Shown: positions 10,983 through 21,792 of the stretch, in pieces
How the letters are laid out: every line of letters begins with the position of its first letter
Numbering within the stretch: position 1 is the first letter of the stretch
NCBI GenBank assembly: GCA_011037195.1
Contig: JAAEAF010003570.1
Coordinates: forward strand, 1-64,000
Direction: 5' to 3'
Length of the DNA stretch: 64,000 nt
Origin: Triatoma infestans
Taxonomy: Eukaryota; Arthropoda; Insecta; Hemiptera; Reduviidae
Position numbers and translations under genes: made by a program
Notes under the pieces: model-generated
Database searches by the model: none
Seen by the model: only the letters and a program-made list of their open reading frames with translations
What the model was told of the DNA's origin: nothing

Positions 10983-11530
10983 AGTTAAGGGAATAAATTT
11001 ATTTAAGGGAGGTTTTGGGGGGGAAAGTGAGTTTGTCCTTTCTCCAAAAATAGTAGTTTTTAAAGTTTAGATTCTCCCAGTCATCGTTTCCTGAAGACAA
11101 CTAATCATCTAGTAAGAATTATATGTTAAAATAGAATTAGTCAGTTATAACTATATAAATCGCAGTAAGGGGATGTTTTACACCAGATTTTTTTTTTTTT
11201 TAGTTATAAAACAATTTTTCGTATTTAAACAAAAAAGAGCTCTTCATCATCGTTTATTTATAACGTTTGTTTATTAAACACAGTTTTTTTTTTCAACTTG
11301 TGTAATTGGGCTTCTCACTAACATACTGCCCTACTCTATAGTTCATCCGCACATAATACGAGGAATACACATAATACAAAATTAAGGAATATCAATACAT
11401 TTTATCGGATTCAAACAAAAAAGTTTTGAGCTTGAAGAAAATTAGATTACCGGAAATGCAGCTTTACTGAGTTTTTTTTTTTATTTCCGCGTTTTTATTA
11501 AAAAAAAGAAGTCTCTATTTACTTTAAATT

Positions 11531-12964
11531 TGGACTATGCATTAATTTTCTACGAGTAAAGCTATTAACGTTACATTATGATCTTAGATTACATAGATAA
11601 TAAATATAAAGATATTGTTTGGGGCTGTTGAATTTAACACTAGCGGTAATCTTTAAACGAAGCAGAAGATTTGCCAGTTAGCTAAGGAATAGAGAATGAT
11701 GACAAATAAATTCCTTACAGTTCTGCCGTTACTTTCACTATATTAGGCCGTTAAGGGTATTACTATACGTTGGCAAATTAATTGAATGTGAGTTGCTTTC
11801 GTATTTATACATAGATGACTCAAAACTAACGGACAAAAAATTGATTGTAGCATGTGCATTCGTCAATAAATAACAAAAAATAATATTCAAATTAGACACA
11901 GGGAGACGACATAGCTTGTATATACACTCGCGAAATACTAGCCGTCCTAGAAGCACTAAAACACCTCACACAGAATCTGATATAGCAGATGTAATTCTGA
12001 TGGCCGTCAGAGCCTCATAAAAGCGCTAAATAATATATAAAAATCTCTTCACAGATAAGCCATTCTGATTTTAACAAAACTATTTCCTCTCATTAGAAAT
12101 AGAAGTCATGCAGTAGGAATAATCTGGTCAAAGCTCTATAGGAATCAAATGCAACGAGAATACTAGGAAAGCTATCGTAGAGCCAACAAGATTTTAAACA
12201 GTTTGCTAGAAAGGACAATAAAAAAAAATAGAAGGAAGGTAGGGAATAATCCTTAATAAGCCGATAAACCAAATGTTAAATATTAAGCCTGGTTCTCAGA
12301 TGAAGCTATAGACGAATCTGAATGTGGCGAAAAATATGTCGACTGAGCTGAACCCTGGGTATTATATAAGAAAATATGCAAAAAACCTTCTTCTATGCTC
12401 AATGGTGTAATAAATGAGACTAGAATATATATATTTTCGGTACGGCAATAAATGTAATTGACAATTGCATGTGCTACAGACAATTAATTATCATTCAAAA
12501 GGTCAGAGAAGTATATCAGTCCTTGATCTAATTTGTCAATGACTGTAAAATAAAAGTTTAGGTAGAGAAGTTGTGAACAAATGGTTGATTCCAAATCGAT
12601 ATTTAGATTTGCAGAGCTGTATAAAGTATTATTTACTATCTATCTATTAATTGGTAAGAAGGTTAACTGGCTAGAGATGTGAAAGCTATTATCAAGGTAT
12701 AAAATATTCAAACGACTTTTTGCGACTAATTGCAACATAACATTGAATAATTTTCTTTATACATAAATTGTTTACTCAATTGTCCTAATAAATATATAAG
12801 ATGCTAGGGATATATATGTTGAATAGACCCATAGCAGCATGTAATTGAAGTGATTACATTTAAGTCCAGAAGACAGTGTGAATAATAATGAACAAAATCC
12901 CAAAAAACATTCGAGACCTAACGTTCGAGAGATACCAGAACCCCAGTAAACCATGTTTTCCGCT
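11531..12964. other. AT-rich stretch, no gene recognised
   Basis: Short open frames exist on both strands but none shows a recognisable motif. No transposon end was seen. Confidence 0.5.
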
Positions 12965-13400
12965 AAATTTTTGAAATAAAAGTGACAGCTTTATATGTTT
13001 ACAGTTGGCATATCGAGTTCAAAGAAAATCGTTGCACCATTTTTTTGGAAACAGTCAAAAACTAATTCTGTAAAGCCACACATTTGGCCAACCGATTTTA
13101 TTCAAATGTGGTATTCTAGCAACCTTGTATTATAGCTTATTATTACACAGATGGAGAACAGTACATTATAGTGATAGTAGTGCTATATAGAAAAAGGCTA
13201 TCGTTGCTGCTCTCTCCAAATCTCCAGATAGACATTTCATGTATATGGTAATATACGAAGTTTACAGAAAAATCGTTTGAGCCATTTTCGAGAGCAAAAA
13301 ACTAAACAAAAAGCTGAACTTCCGGTTAATGGATTTGCTCGAAACCACTGTATCGGATGCAGTGGTAGTACCTAAACTGAATACCAAGATTTAGGAGATA

Positions 13401-14366
13401 CTAGCTAACCCGACCACACTTCGCTGTGGTTCAGTCTGATTTTTAGGCCTAACCATGCGTGATTCTGATAATTTGTTTCGATGCTTTTGACTACCCTGTC
13501 TAATAATTCTTCTTTTGAATGTACAATGTTGCAGAAATTAGATAGGAAGGTGATTTTTCCCGTTTCCGGATTTGCAGGAGCAGTGCCGTTACTGAGTTAA
13601 AGTAATTGTCTTTAAAATATAGCAACTGTTGGATCGTTTTGAAGTTGAACTCTCTTATTCGTTGTTAAATGATTTTTTTTTTTTTTGCTGCGCTCCAAAG
13701 AGTTGAAAATTTCAAGCAGGCATGCAATTCATCAGCTGCTGTTGAGCGAGGTATCACTGGAAGCGTTTGCCTGAAGTCACCGGCTAGTAACACCAAAGCT
13801 CCACCAAATGGAACCTGATTATTTCGCAATTCTTCCAATGTATGGTCTAATGCTTCCAGTGACGTCTTATAAGCCATTGTACACTCATCCCATACAATGA
13901 TTTTGCACGTCCGAAGAACATTTCCCATTCCTGATAATTTAGAAATGTTACATGTTGGGTTTTTGGTGAAGTGCATGTTTAAGTCATGACAGTTTAAGAG
14001 CTGAATGCGCTGTTCTACCTCCTTCCATCAACGTAGCAGCAATACCTGAAGTTTGAACGGATTTTTAGCTCGGAATTTCCCGTTTCCGTGGAAACTTCGG
14101 AATAAAGGTACTTATAAGTAGTTGAGAAAGAGGTTCAGAGAGTAAGCCACCATCGCAACGCGTCTGAGTCTGTCTATTACTTCCAACCTCGCGAAACGCT
14201 CAGAGAAGTTCCCGTTACCGTGGGAACTTCGGAGTAAAAAGTTCGTATATATAAACACTCTTATATAGAAATGCAACGTTGTGTAAAAAATTCAAGTCAA
14301 TCCATCGACTACTTTTCGAGTTTTACGGCCACCAACATACGGATGCTGAATTTTTATATATATAGA
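13401..14366 (-). mobile_element. Non-autonomous Helitron, copy 1
   Basis: On the minus strand the element begins TCTATATATATAAAAATTC and ends in CTAG, with host A before and T after, as expected for Helitron insertion without target duplication. A 6-bp hairpin (plus strand accaca/tgtggt at 13413-13430) lies just inside the CTAG end, the usual Helitron 3' terminator structure. The 966-bp interior retains a piece of the Pif1-type helicase but no Rep/HUH domain. It is closely similar throughout to 61828-62779. Confidence 0.85.
13665..13976 (-). pseudogene. Helitron Pif1-like helicase fragment, copy 1
   Basis: The frame contains KIIVWDECTMAYK (Walker B, helicase motif II) and GGALVLLAGDFRQTLPVIP (motif III), followed by RSTAADEL. 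These are signatures of the SF1 Pif1-like helicase in Helitron Rep-Hel proteins, which act with HUH endonuclease in rolling-circle transposition. The Walker A loop, Rep domain and most later motifs are absent. Degenerate flanking pieces in other frames (upstream SSGIAATLMEGG-like, downstream a C-terminal piece) show a deletion derivative of a larger gene. The methionine at 13976 is internal. Confidence 0.85.
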
Positions 14367-14538
14367 TTATGGTCTCGCCCCCTCTCATTCTAACTCTTTC
14401 TTTCTCCCACTCACATACACAAATAGCAGACCTTCGCTGAAAGCATTTTTTCGTAGTCCAGGTACCTACAAACATGGATTTCTAATGGAAAATCAATTTT
14501 GAAAATTTGACCCAATCGCCCAGAATTAAGTGAAAGTA

Positions 14539-15060
14539 ATAGAAAAAAGGATTAATTTTTTTATAAGAAACAAAACAAATGATAGTACAAATATCAAAAA
14601 ATTATTTCTCTCATTAAATGATTAATTAAATTATTAAAAACTGCTTATTATGAAACAGACAAGGACACCAACACATGGTAATCTAGTTTCATTATATTTT
14701 CAACATTCAACATTCACTGAATAGGTAACAATATTTTTTAAAAAAAGTTAAGGACCTATTTGTAAATTGCAAAAAATAAAAATTACAAATTTATGCTCTG
14801 AAAATAACTGACAAATAAAAAAACATAGATAAAGATCTGAAACTGCTGCAACAAGTTGGGTGTAATTTATTTTAACCAAACCTATTTGTTATCAATAATT
14901 AAAAATAAAAAATATTTAAAAAGGGTAACATTAAAAATTGATGTTAAATTTTGGAAAGGTTTGTTCACTGAGGCAAATTAGAGAACGATTTAAATAATTT
15001 TTACATCAAGGCCAAATAAATAAATAAATCGAAAAAATACAGGACAAAAAAGGTATTAAG
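14539..15060. other. AT-rich stretch, nothing recognised
   Basis: Dominated by A/T homopolymer-like words. No motif was found. Confidence 0.55.
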
Positions 15061-15062
15061 TT

Positions 15063-15343
15063 CTGGTATTTTATCCCTCGTTGCATGCATATTTATAGCG
15101 TTCCTGACCGTTTCGGATTTTCATCCATCGTCAGAGCAAATTCACCATGAACGTGTAGAGAGTTTACTTCAACTTAATGTTTCTGTAACATTCACACTTG
15201 TTGATTGTATATATGTGGGGAGATTATAAGGTTATAAGATTAAGTCTCGACACGAACATGGTGGATTTGCTCTGACGATGGATGAAAATCCGAAACGGTC
15301 AGGAACACTATTAATATGCATGCAACGACAGATAAAATACCAG
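15063..15343. mobile_element. Foldback element with two hammerhead-like motifs in its arms
   Basis: Arms of about 100 bp, 15063-15162 and 15245-15343, are inverted copies differing at only a few positions, around a loop of about 80 bp. Each arm, read outward, contains ctgacga, then a ggat-gaaa-atcc hairpin, then gaaacggtc. This is the arrangement of a hammerhead ribozyme core (CUGANGA, stem II, GAAA, cleavage triplet GUC). There is one extra T after the CUGANGA box and almost no stem III. The outer part holds atatgcatgcaac and gataaaatacc. A smaller fragment of the outer part recurs at 21793-21832. There is no ORF. Confidence 0.7.
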
Positions 15344-15635
15344 ATGTTATCCAGCATTGAGGACCCGTGTACATATTCAAGTTATTAAGTACTGAACCAA
15401 ACTACAGAAGGAACGATATATGGATGTAAGAAACCCCCTTCTTACCCCGCAAGAGGTATCTGTCCTCCGCAAGGAGTACGACAGCCCAGTACTCCGTGCA
15501 CTTCGTCAGAATGGTACACAATACACTTACACTACATACACTTTACCCTTTACAGACTAAGACAAACACAGTACACAAACTAGAGTCTCCGCCCGTAGTT
15601 AATTGGCGAAAGCAAAGGAAGCTAAAGAAGGGATT
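15344..15635. other. Unassigned stretch, less AT-rich than average
   Basis: Contains cttaccccgcaagagg and several aca-rich words. I see no ORF or known element. It may be an unrecognised 5' extension of the SINE that follows. Confidence 0.4.
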
Positions 15636-15815
15636 AATTTAGTGGTAGCGCGCTGGACTAGCAACGCGGCATGCCCTTACATTTTCTCTTCAATCCGGTG
15701 ATAGGTAGTGTTATCTGTATTTAGAGAACACTGCTCGGAGGCCGGCACTGTACTGAGAAGGCTCCAAGGTGCACTTCAGATCTTTCAGGTTGCAGTGCCT
15801 ATCCCCGTTAAAATA
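15636..15815 (+). mobile_element. SINE S1, variant lacking the B-box segment
   Basis: The A box is recognisable in attaatttagtggtagcgcg, followed by ctggactagcaacgcgg. The B box and its surroundings are missing. The body continues with gatagtgttatctg, gagaacactgctcgg and a divergent end containing cagatctttcaggttgcag. A similar ending occurs at 57074-57094 (gctgatctttcaggtcgcag), so a 3' subfamily may exist. Confidence 0.5.
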
Positions 15816-16078
15816 ATATTTTAAAAATAATTCAACCTTTTTTACAAGAGTTACCAGCAACTGTACCTAGTATCCATAATAGACTAACTTGCTACAGACA
15901 GACATCAATGGTTGGCATTACGAACCAGCATAAGATAATAGGATCATTCCATTCATACAGCATTTCATATCACCAAAACTGATGCAAGATGATTCTAACA
16001 GATTATGAATGAACGAAGTAGGTGCGTCATTAATGCCATTATATTATTTAACAGTCATAACACTGTACTGGACACTGT

Positions 16079-16736
16079 TATTATTATTATTATTCACAAA
16101 AGAGGAGGGCAAACCCTACGCTATCCAAAGCCTCCCAGGACCCATATAGCTACCCCTAAAGTATAACAACCACTGGGACTAGAACGAAAATCCAGGCCCA
16201 GGTTTTAACCATCTAAGTTTCACCAGAGACCGAACAAATCGGACCAATACCTTAAAAGGACACAGCTTAAGATCCTCTACCGAAGGTCCTAAACCTAATC
16301 TCCTCACAGCCCAAACAATCCGTCATCAGATGCATGGTGGTTTCCTCCTCCGTCTGACAAACTCTACAAAAGGGGTCAGGCATGAGTCCCATAGTATAGA
16401 GATGTCTCCTTAAGCCATAATACCTAGTGAGGAAGCCAACCAGATGTCTGAGAGAGGTCCGTGAAAGACATCGGATCCCGCTACTCAAAGCGCCATCCGA
16501 ACTCCCAATGAGCATCTTAGACTGCCGACAACCCACTGCACTCATCCGTAAGGCAGTCCGAGCCCACTGAGGTCATCCACGCCTGAAAGCCCGACAAACA
16601 TGTGCCAGAAGACACACCAACAGCAGGTCTGGACCAATGAAAGGGAGAGAGGCACCTAGTTTGGCAAACCTATCCACCTCCTCATTCCCAAAAATTCCCA
16701 TATGACCTGGAACCCAGACCAGAAGCACATCCTTTA
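16079..16736 (-). mobile_element. Second 5'-truncated I-clade LINE with TSD and (TAA)n tail
   Basis: The 658-bp insertion is flanked by exact actggacactgt words at 16067-16078 and 16737-16748. On the minus strand it ends in TAA repeats (plus-strand ttattattattattattatt at 16078-16095), like the copy at 7365-8287. The two share the order RNase H, then zinc knuckle, then 3' UTR, but their nucleotide sequences differ clearly, so they are different subfamilies or of different ages. Confidence 0.8.
16267..16736 (-). pseudogene. LINE ORF2 C-terminus (RNase H end plus zinc knuckle), one stop
   Basis: From the truncation point the frame reads LLVWVPGHMGIFGNEEVD, the last RNase H block. It meets a TGA at 16573-16575, then continues in the same frame through SLRHLVGFLTRYYGLRRHL to a C-x2-C-x8-H-x4-C knuckle (CRVCQTEEETTMHLMTDC). 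It stops at 16267. Only the C-terminal portion is present, and the nonsense codon makes it a clear pseudogene. Confidence 0.8.
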
Positions 16737-17047
16737 ACTGGACACTGTACTTTATTACAATTAAGAAAAGAAAAACTAACTGGGATGTATAGAAGAATTT
16801 TGAAGAACGAGATCGCGTTCTAATTCACCCAGATTTGCTTTATAATGAAACCTAAAAATGTGAATTTATGCTAAAGGTTATTTAAATGCCACCAAACTGT
16901 CATCACTACAGAGAAAGTTGAATGTTTTCTGCCTAAGATTAAAAGTAAAACATTATTCATTCATTTGAGTCAAATTATTGTTGCAGAAATTAGGACCGTG
17001 TTGTAAAAACTAAAATTTTTAATTAAAAAAAATAAATAAATAAATTT

Positions 17048-17430
17048 ATAAACTGGTGTGAAACCAGACGACTTTCTCTAATAAATCGTACAAAAAGTTG
17101 CAAATAAAAATGATAGCTCTCTTTATATATGTACTAAAAGTTTAAAGAAACACATTTGAACCGTATTCGGGAACACTGCAAAAACTAAAAAATCCACTCA
17201 GTACGGCCGGTTGACCTATTTTGACGAAAACCTTATTATCGCGTCACTTGGTTCAGCTTAAAGGAAATAAGTTTGAAGGTTATACGGTTTGCCGTTTGTG
17301 ATTTATGCTGACCATATACAGAGAGAGGGAGAGGGAGAGAGAGACCAATTTCAATGAAATCATTCAAGGGACCTCAGAACATGTAAATCCTTGCAAATTC
17401 GATACTGAAAAATGGACACGATCATAATAC
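17048..17430 (-). repeat. Family X copy, degenerate
   Basis: The order on plus is the stem-loop block (actggtgtgaaacc), a module with tgatagctctctttat and cggccggttgacc, the core with gtgatttatgctgacc, a GA-rich tract where the microsatellite normally lies (17322-17343), then the head side (cgatactgaaaaatggacacgatc). Divergence is higher than in the neighbouring copy. Confidence 0.6.
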
Positions 17431-17706
17431 GTCGTCTGACCATCAGCAAGCCTGAGTAAAAATATACCATTAGCTATTTAAATATCTAAATATACCATTA
17501 GATATATTCTGATTAACTATACAATCACTTACTAGATTGTAACTGTAGATAATAATTGATGATTGCAATGAAATCAGACTATCCAGCCATGTAAACCTTG
17601 ACTTTGGCATTTATACATACATAGCTGTTTGCATTAAACAAGTTTTTATATTCTTTCTTATTTTGTTTGTTCAACTGTTTAACAGTCTATTCACTACTTT
17701 ACTTGG

Positions 17707-18400
17707 AAAAAAATCTGGTGTGAAACACACACACACACAGCTTTCTGTTACTCCAGTTCTCAAAATTATTATTGACAAACTTTATAGTTTGGGTACCAAA
17801 TTAATTCAAATACTGCAAAAACTGATAAAACCGTTCAGTAAAAGCGCCCTTCCGGTTAACTAATTTCCTTGAAACTCGAAATTTCGGCCATCTATTTATT
17901 TCTAATTAATTTTGTTTGGATGGCAAAATTCTATAATCAACTCTGCACTTTAGAGAAAAACATAACCCCACCCCCTGCCCTAAAAGTGCTACTAAATGAA
18001 TTTTTCCAGAGAAATGTTTCAAATAAAGGTTGTAGCTCTTACTATATGTAGTTGACAAAACAAGTTTAAAGAAAATCGTCGGAGCTATTTTTTAGAAAAT
18101 CGCAAAAAAGTAAAAACGCCAATAAGTAAAGTGGTAGTTTCGGTTGAGGAATTTTGACAGATGACCAACTGTCAGATGCCATGGTGATACCTAAACGGAA
18201 TATCAAGTTTCAGCTTTCTACGGTTTTTGGTTTTTGAGCTATGCTGTTCACATACACACACACACACACACACAGACCATTTGCTAAAAACCACTTTTTT
18301 GGACTCAGGGGATCTCAAAACGGATATTTCCGGTGAAAACTCGATATCGAAAATTTGACACGATTACAATACTTCCTCTTACTAGGAGTAAGAGAAAGTA
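17707..18400 (-). repeat. Family X copy, well preserved reference
   Basis: This is one of the clearest copies. It starts at aaatctggtgtgaaacac (stem-loop block) and runs through two modules (ttccggttaactaattt at 17850; gtttcggttgaggaatttt at 18136). The core follows (ttttgagctatgctgttcac), then the CA tract, gaaaactcgatatcg, and the head. The head forms a 12-bp hairpin, cttcctcttact (18372-18383) with agtaagagaaag (18387-18398), with 11 of 12 positions paired and a 3-base loop. No ORF is conserved between copies. Confidence 0.75.
18249..18275. repeat. (CA)n microsatellite inside family X
   Basis: A CA tract between the cagcatag and ttagcaaa core blocks, read on the minus strand. Confidence 0.9.
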
Positions 18401-18837
18401 AATATTTATTTAAAAAAATGATATGAATTTTTCACAAATTTTGCTCATTTCTCAACTTACAATTGACCAATTTTCTTCAACCTTAATTCCAACCCAAACT
18501 TTAGAGCTTGCCTAAAATCAATGTTCTCGAAACTTAAGCAAATAAAACCAATGAAGAAAACAGTAGGGGCCTTTTTGAAGAAAGATTTTTGGATTTCCAT
18601 GTTTCTAAAACTTTTATTTTGAATGGCATTAGCACAACTGTTTAATTTACAACGGTAAACAAAGTGTAAATGTCACTTTAGTAATGTATAAAAAAAATAT
18701 TCCTTATTTGAAACGTGTGTATTTTGGATAGATCTCTTGATTTTGTAAAAGAAAATACCGCTTGTAATCGTTCAAATGTTCAAAAATATGTATTCACAGG
18801 AAATATATATATATATTTAGTGTAATGTATATATATA

Positions 18838-19710
18838 TTGAGTGGCCATTCAACAAATAACGAGACAAATTGCTGTAGCTCAGAAACGGTTTGTTTAGTA
18901 ATACAATAGTTTCAGTGGATCAAGGTGGCGTCCTTGTACTTAGTATCTCATCAGCTGTTAGAGAGTATTTGGTAAGCATAACCTCAAATGTATTCAGTTA
19001 ACAATGGCGAGTCCGCTCGAGCATTGTACCTCGGAAGAACAACGCTCAGTGATTAGGTAACGAAATCCACGAAAGAATGTTGAAAGTGTACGGGAATAAT
19101 TGTTTGAACCTATACAAATGGGTAGAAGAACAGTTTAAAAGTGGCCATGTAAGTGTCTGTGACGAGCAACGAAGTGGGTTCAAGTTGCAACTAACTCGTT
19201 AATTCAGGACAACAGGCGTATTACTGGTGAAATGACAGCTGAAGAAGTGCATGCGAGTGTTGAAACTGTCCATAGCATTATTCAGTACAAGTGGATTCTT
19301 GACTAAATGCGTGATTTTGCTTCATGTCAACGCGCGCCCCACACTCGGCACAGTTAACTCAACAAACACTTCAAAAAATGGGGTGAGACATCCTTCCACA
19401 TCATCCCTACAGTTCCTGATCTCGCCCATCGTATATCCATTTGTTTGGGCCCCTTAAAGATGCTCTACGAGGGAAACATTCTCAATCCAATGAAGAAGTT
19501 AAAAAATCAGGTGCAAAAGTGGCATTTTCGAGATCAACCCAAAGAATTTTATGCCAGAGGCACACACAAATTAGAAGAACGATGAGACAATTGTATAGAT
19601 GTTGCTGGAGACTATGTTGAAAAATAGTCAAAGTTTTGTATTGATTAAATAAATAGTTTTTGAGCTATAGCGATTTGTCTCGTCGTTACTTATTTAATAA
19701 AACCTCGTAT
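18838..19710 (+). mobile_element. Mariner-type transposon, internally deleted
   Basis: Imperfect terminal inverted repeats of about 50 bp face each other. The left has aataacgagacaaattgctg and the reverse of the right has agtaacgacgagacaaatcg. Both run on into tagctca-aaac, and both ends abut TA-rich sequence as expected for TA target sites. The length of about 870 bp is well below the usual 1.3 kb of mariner elements. The body carries a transposase reading frame broken by stops, frameshifts and a central deletion. Confidence 0.85.
18995..19645 (+). pseudogene. Mariner transposase pseudogene
   Basis: Pieces in different frames match mariner transposase order. An N-terminal helix-turn-helix piece reads EEQRSVIR, then VYGNNC, then KWVEEQFKSGHVSVCDEQRSG. 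A second-helix segment reads ITGEMTAEEVHASVETVHSII. The C-terminal block reads GPLKDALRGKHSQSNEEV. The middle that should carry the catalytic D,D34D acidic residues is mostly gone, so no activity is possible. The 68-codon frame at 19251 is an out-of-frame shadow. Confidence 0.75.
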
Positions 19711-19715
19711 ATAAA

Positions 19716-19909
19716 AAGAGTTCTGGAGTGGTCAAGTCAACGTGCCGAATTAAATCCTGTAGTGCATCTGAGGTTGGATCGTCGGTTAAGATGTCATAAT
19801 TAGTGGAATAAGGAGCATTTTACGAACCTCTTTAAAAATGAGTAAGCTTGAATATTTTTGCTTAATCTAACGATCATATTTATCAAAATACTTTTGAGCG
19901 CTACTGTAC
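19716..19909 (+). mobile_element. Tc1-like transposon 3' remnant
   Basis: The frame from 19720 reads VLEWSSQRAELNPVVHLRLD, the end of a Tc1 transposase. The usual block is (S/P)DLNPIEHLW, so the last catalytic Glu is replaced here by Val. The remnant ends in aaaatacttttgagcgctac, a Tc1-type inverted terminus. The 5' part and left terminus are missing. It directly abuts the mariner right end. Confidence 0.65.
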
Positions 19910-19924
19910 ATACCCGAAGGTATA

Positions 19925-20015
19925 GAAACATTTTTTATGGACAAGGACACTCAAAACAGTATTTCCAATAAAACTCAAAATATGCCTCGATTATAAATTT
20001 CCCATTTGAGTAAGG
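19925..20015 (-). repeat. Family X head fragment
   Basis: The block cactcaaaacagtatttcc, aaaactcaaaatatgcc and the end tttgagtaaggaaag follow the head-side order of family X with many substitutions. Confidence 0.4.
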
Positions 20016-21790
20016 AAAGACAAAAATCAGCAGGAAGTAACCAGAAAATAATTATTCTATATGGTATAGATTTCACTTTTATATATTGCAAAAAGTAATA
20101 TAAAAAAAGTGGTTAATACATGACTAGAGAGGAGTCAGAGCTGGAGGACAAATCATAGAGGAAAAGCGAAGTACTCAAGTTGATAATATAACGGCCATAA
20201 TGCCCTAGTATAGGTAGAAAAAATTGCTACGAAGAATGTAGGTAATAAAATTAAAGATAAAAATAGAATATAGTGGCAGCAAATATTAAAAGTAAAGAAA
20301 TAAAAATGTATGAGAATATTAGACGGAATGAATTCCTTTAATAAAACTCCTTTAAAATATAAAGAGAGAGAAATAAAAAGAAAATATTAACCACCACTGT
20401 ATCTATTAAAATAATTGACTAAATAAAAATAAAAGCACAGTTGTCACAATGTCACATTAATTTATAATAATATATTATTAAATATCTTCCGGCGGACAAT
20501 TCTATAAAATAGTTAGATAGAAAGAGAGAGAGAGGTGTGAATTAGAAATTTCAAGAAAGTCCCAACTTTAGCATGCATTACAAAACTCAGAATTGTAGAT
20601 TTTTTTTATTTTTTTTTACATTTCAGTCCGTTAAAAACCGGTTTTATATTCTTATGCAATGTTTATTGCTCTTTGTACCGTGACAAATATATACCAAGCT
20701 TTATTAATACAGTTCCTGGATAAACTCGTCTATTTACTTAGCAGGTTTGAAGGTGAGATTATTGCCGACGTTGCAGCTATATGTTACATTACATTCCCGC
20801 TATATAGATTCTGATGAAGTTAATCTGAACTATTAATGTAATAATAACAACACTATTCCCTCTAATATATGTAGTTTTTAAATCTGCGCAAGTAGAATAT
20901 TTTTTTTTTTTTTTAAATATATATAGGTACATTGTTATGGTAAGTATATATCTTATTGTTAAAACGTGATTTCCTATTTATCCCTAAAGTTCACTAAACA
21001 CTTAAAATTCTTTATGTAACAAAAAGTTGGAGTTACTAGTACATGTCCTAGTACATAATATATTATATATGTATATAAATAAGAATGTCATTCTGTCGGT
21101 TGGTTATTTCTATTTTTTCTCCGTGATACAAAAGAGAGACTTAAAGAGTAACACACAAGATCAACTTCAATTGGGATAAAGTCACTATTCCATATTCCTT
21201 ACTTGAAGGAGGTTTGTGGCTGTTTCTTAACTTATTATGTTTCAATTTTTATTATATCAAACCGATGACAAAAAGCCATGTGCTATAAAATATCCATTAG
21301 AAAAATTTAAATAAATACAAGTTAAACGATGATTGGCTTTTCTTTATTTTGGAAGAAAACTTTTTAACATTAAAACATTCACTATATTATGAAAAATAAA
21401 ATAAAAAAAATAAGTAAATTACAAGAATAAACTATGAAGAAAGATGTAAACAAAAAAGTGACTTTACAGAGTAGAAGAATAAAACGATTTTAAACATATC
21501 ACAAAAGTTACAACAAAGAAAAAAAAAAGAAAAGTGACGATAGGTGACTAAGCGAATTCTACAGTCTTAGGCCCCAGAGGGGGGTACAATAGATCAAGAA
21601 TGGTCGCGGTACAGAACCCTCAAAAAAAAAGAAGCGAATTCTAAATGTTAAAAGGAGGTTATTGTTTGTTGTATCAGTAATGTCTGTTTCAAAGAAATTT
21701 TGGAAAACTAAAAAGAAGTCTGGACATTTAAAAGTGGGTACTGAGTAAGGAAAACCAATAATGGGGTAAATCATAATGGGATAAATAATA
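20016..21790. other. AT-rich stretch, nothing recognised
   Basis: Low-complexity A/T words and no coding motif. Short open frames up to about 86 codons show no family resemblance. Confidence 0.5.
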
Positions 21791-21792
21791 AT

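Larger units (their letters stand above)
10155..11530 (+). repeat. Family X copy, long, interrupted by a SINE
   Basis: Order on plus: the stem-loop block (tgagtgtttcacaccag) at about 10168-10184; the head (ttcttactgctgttaagaggaag); the core; a TG tract; cagcataacccaaaacgg; then successive modules marked by gatccggaagttactgaat (10418), gaccggaagtgaaacc (10639) and accggaaatgcagctttac (11450). A second gttttacaccagattttt block lies near 11175. The S1 SINE at 10759-10982 splits the module sequence. No conserved ORF is present. Confidence 0.65.
12965..14538 (-). repeat. Family X copy split by Helitron 1
   Basis: Modules and core on the minus strand occupy 12965-13400. The remaining core and head occupy 14367-14538, ending in gaagtgaaagta-type sequence. 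The diagnostic pieces on plus are aaaatcgttgcacc, acttccggttaatgg, actgaataccaagattt, then after the Helitron cacatacacaaatagcagacc and ttgaaaatttgaccc. Joining 13400 to 14367 restores the order of uninterrupted copies, so this is a sequence-supported empty site. Confidence 0.65.

Noticed and set aside
18801..18840. (AT)n run left of the mariner as a functional element
   Set aside because: Simple AT repeat. It only provides the TA target context.
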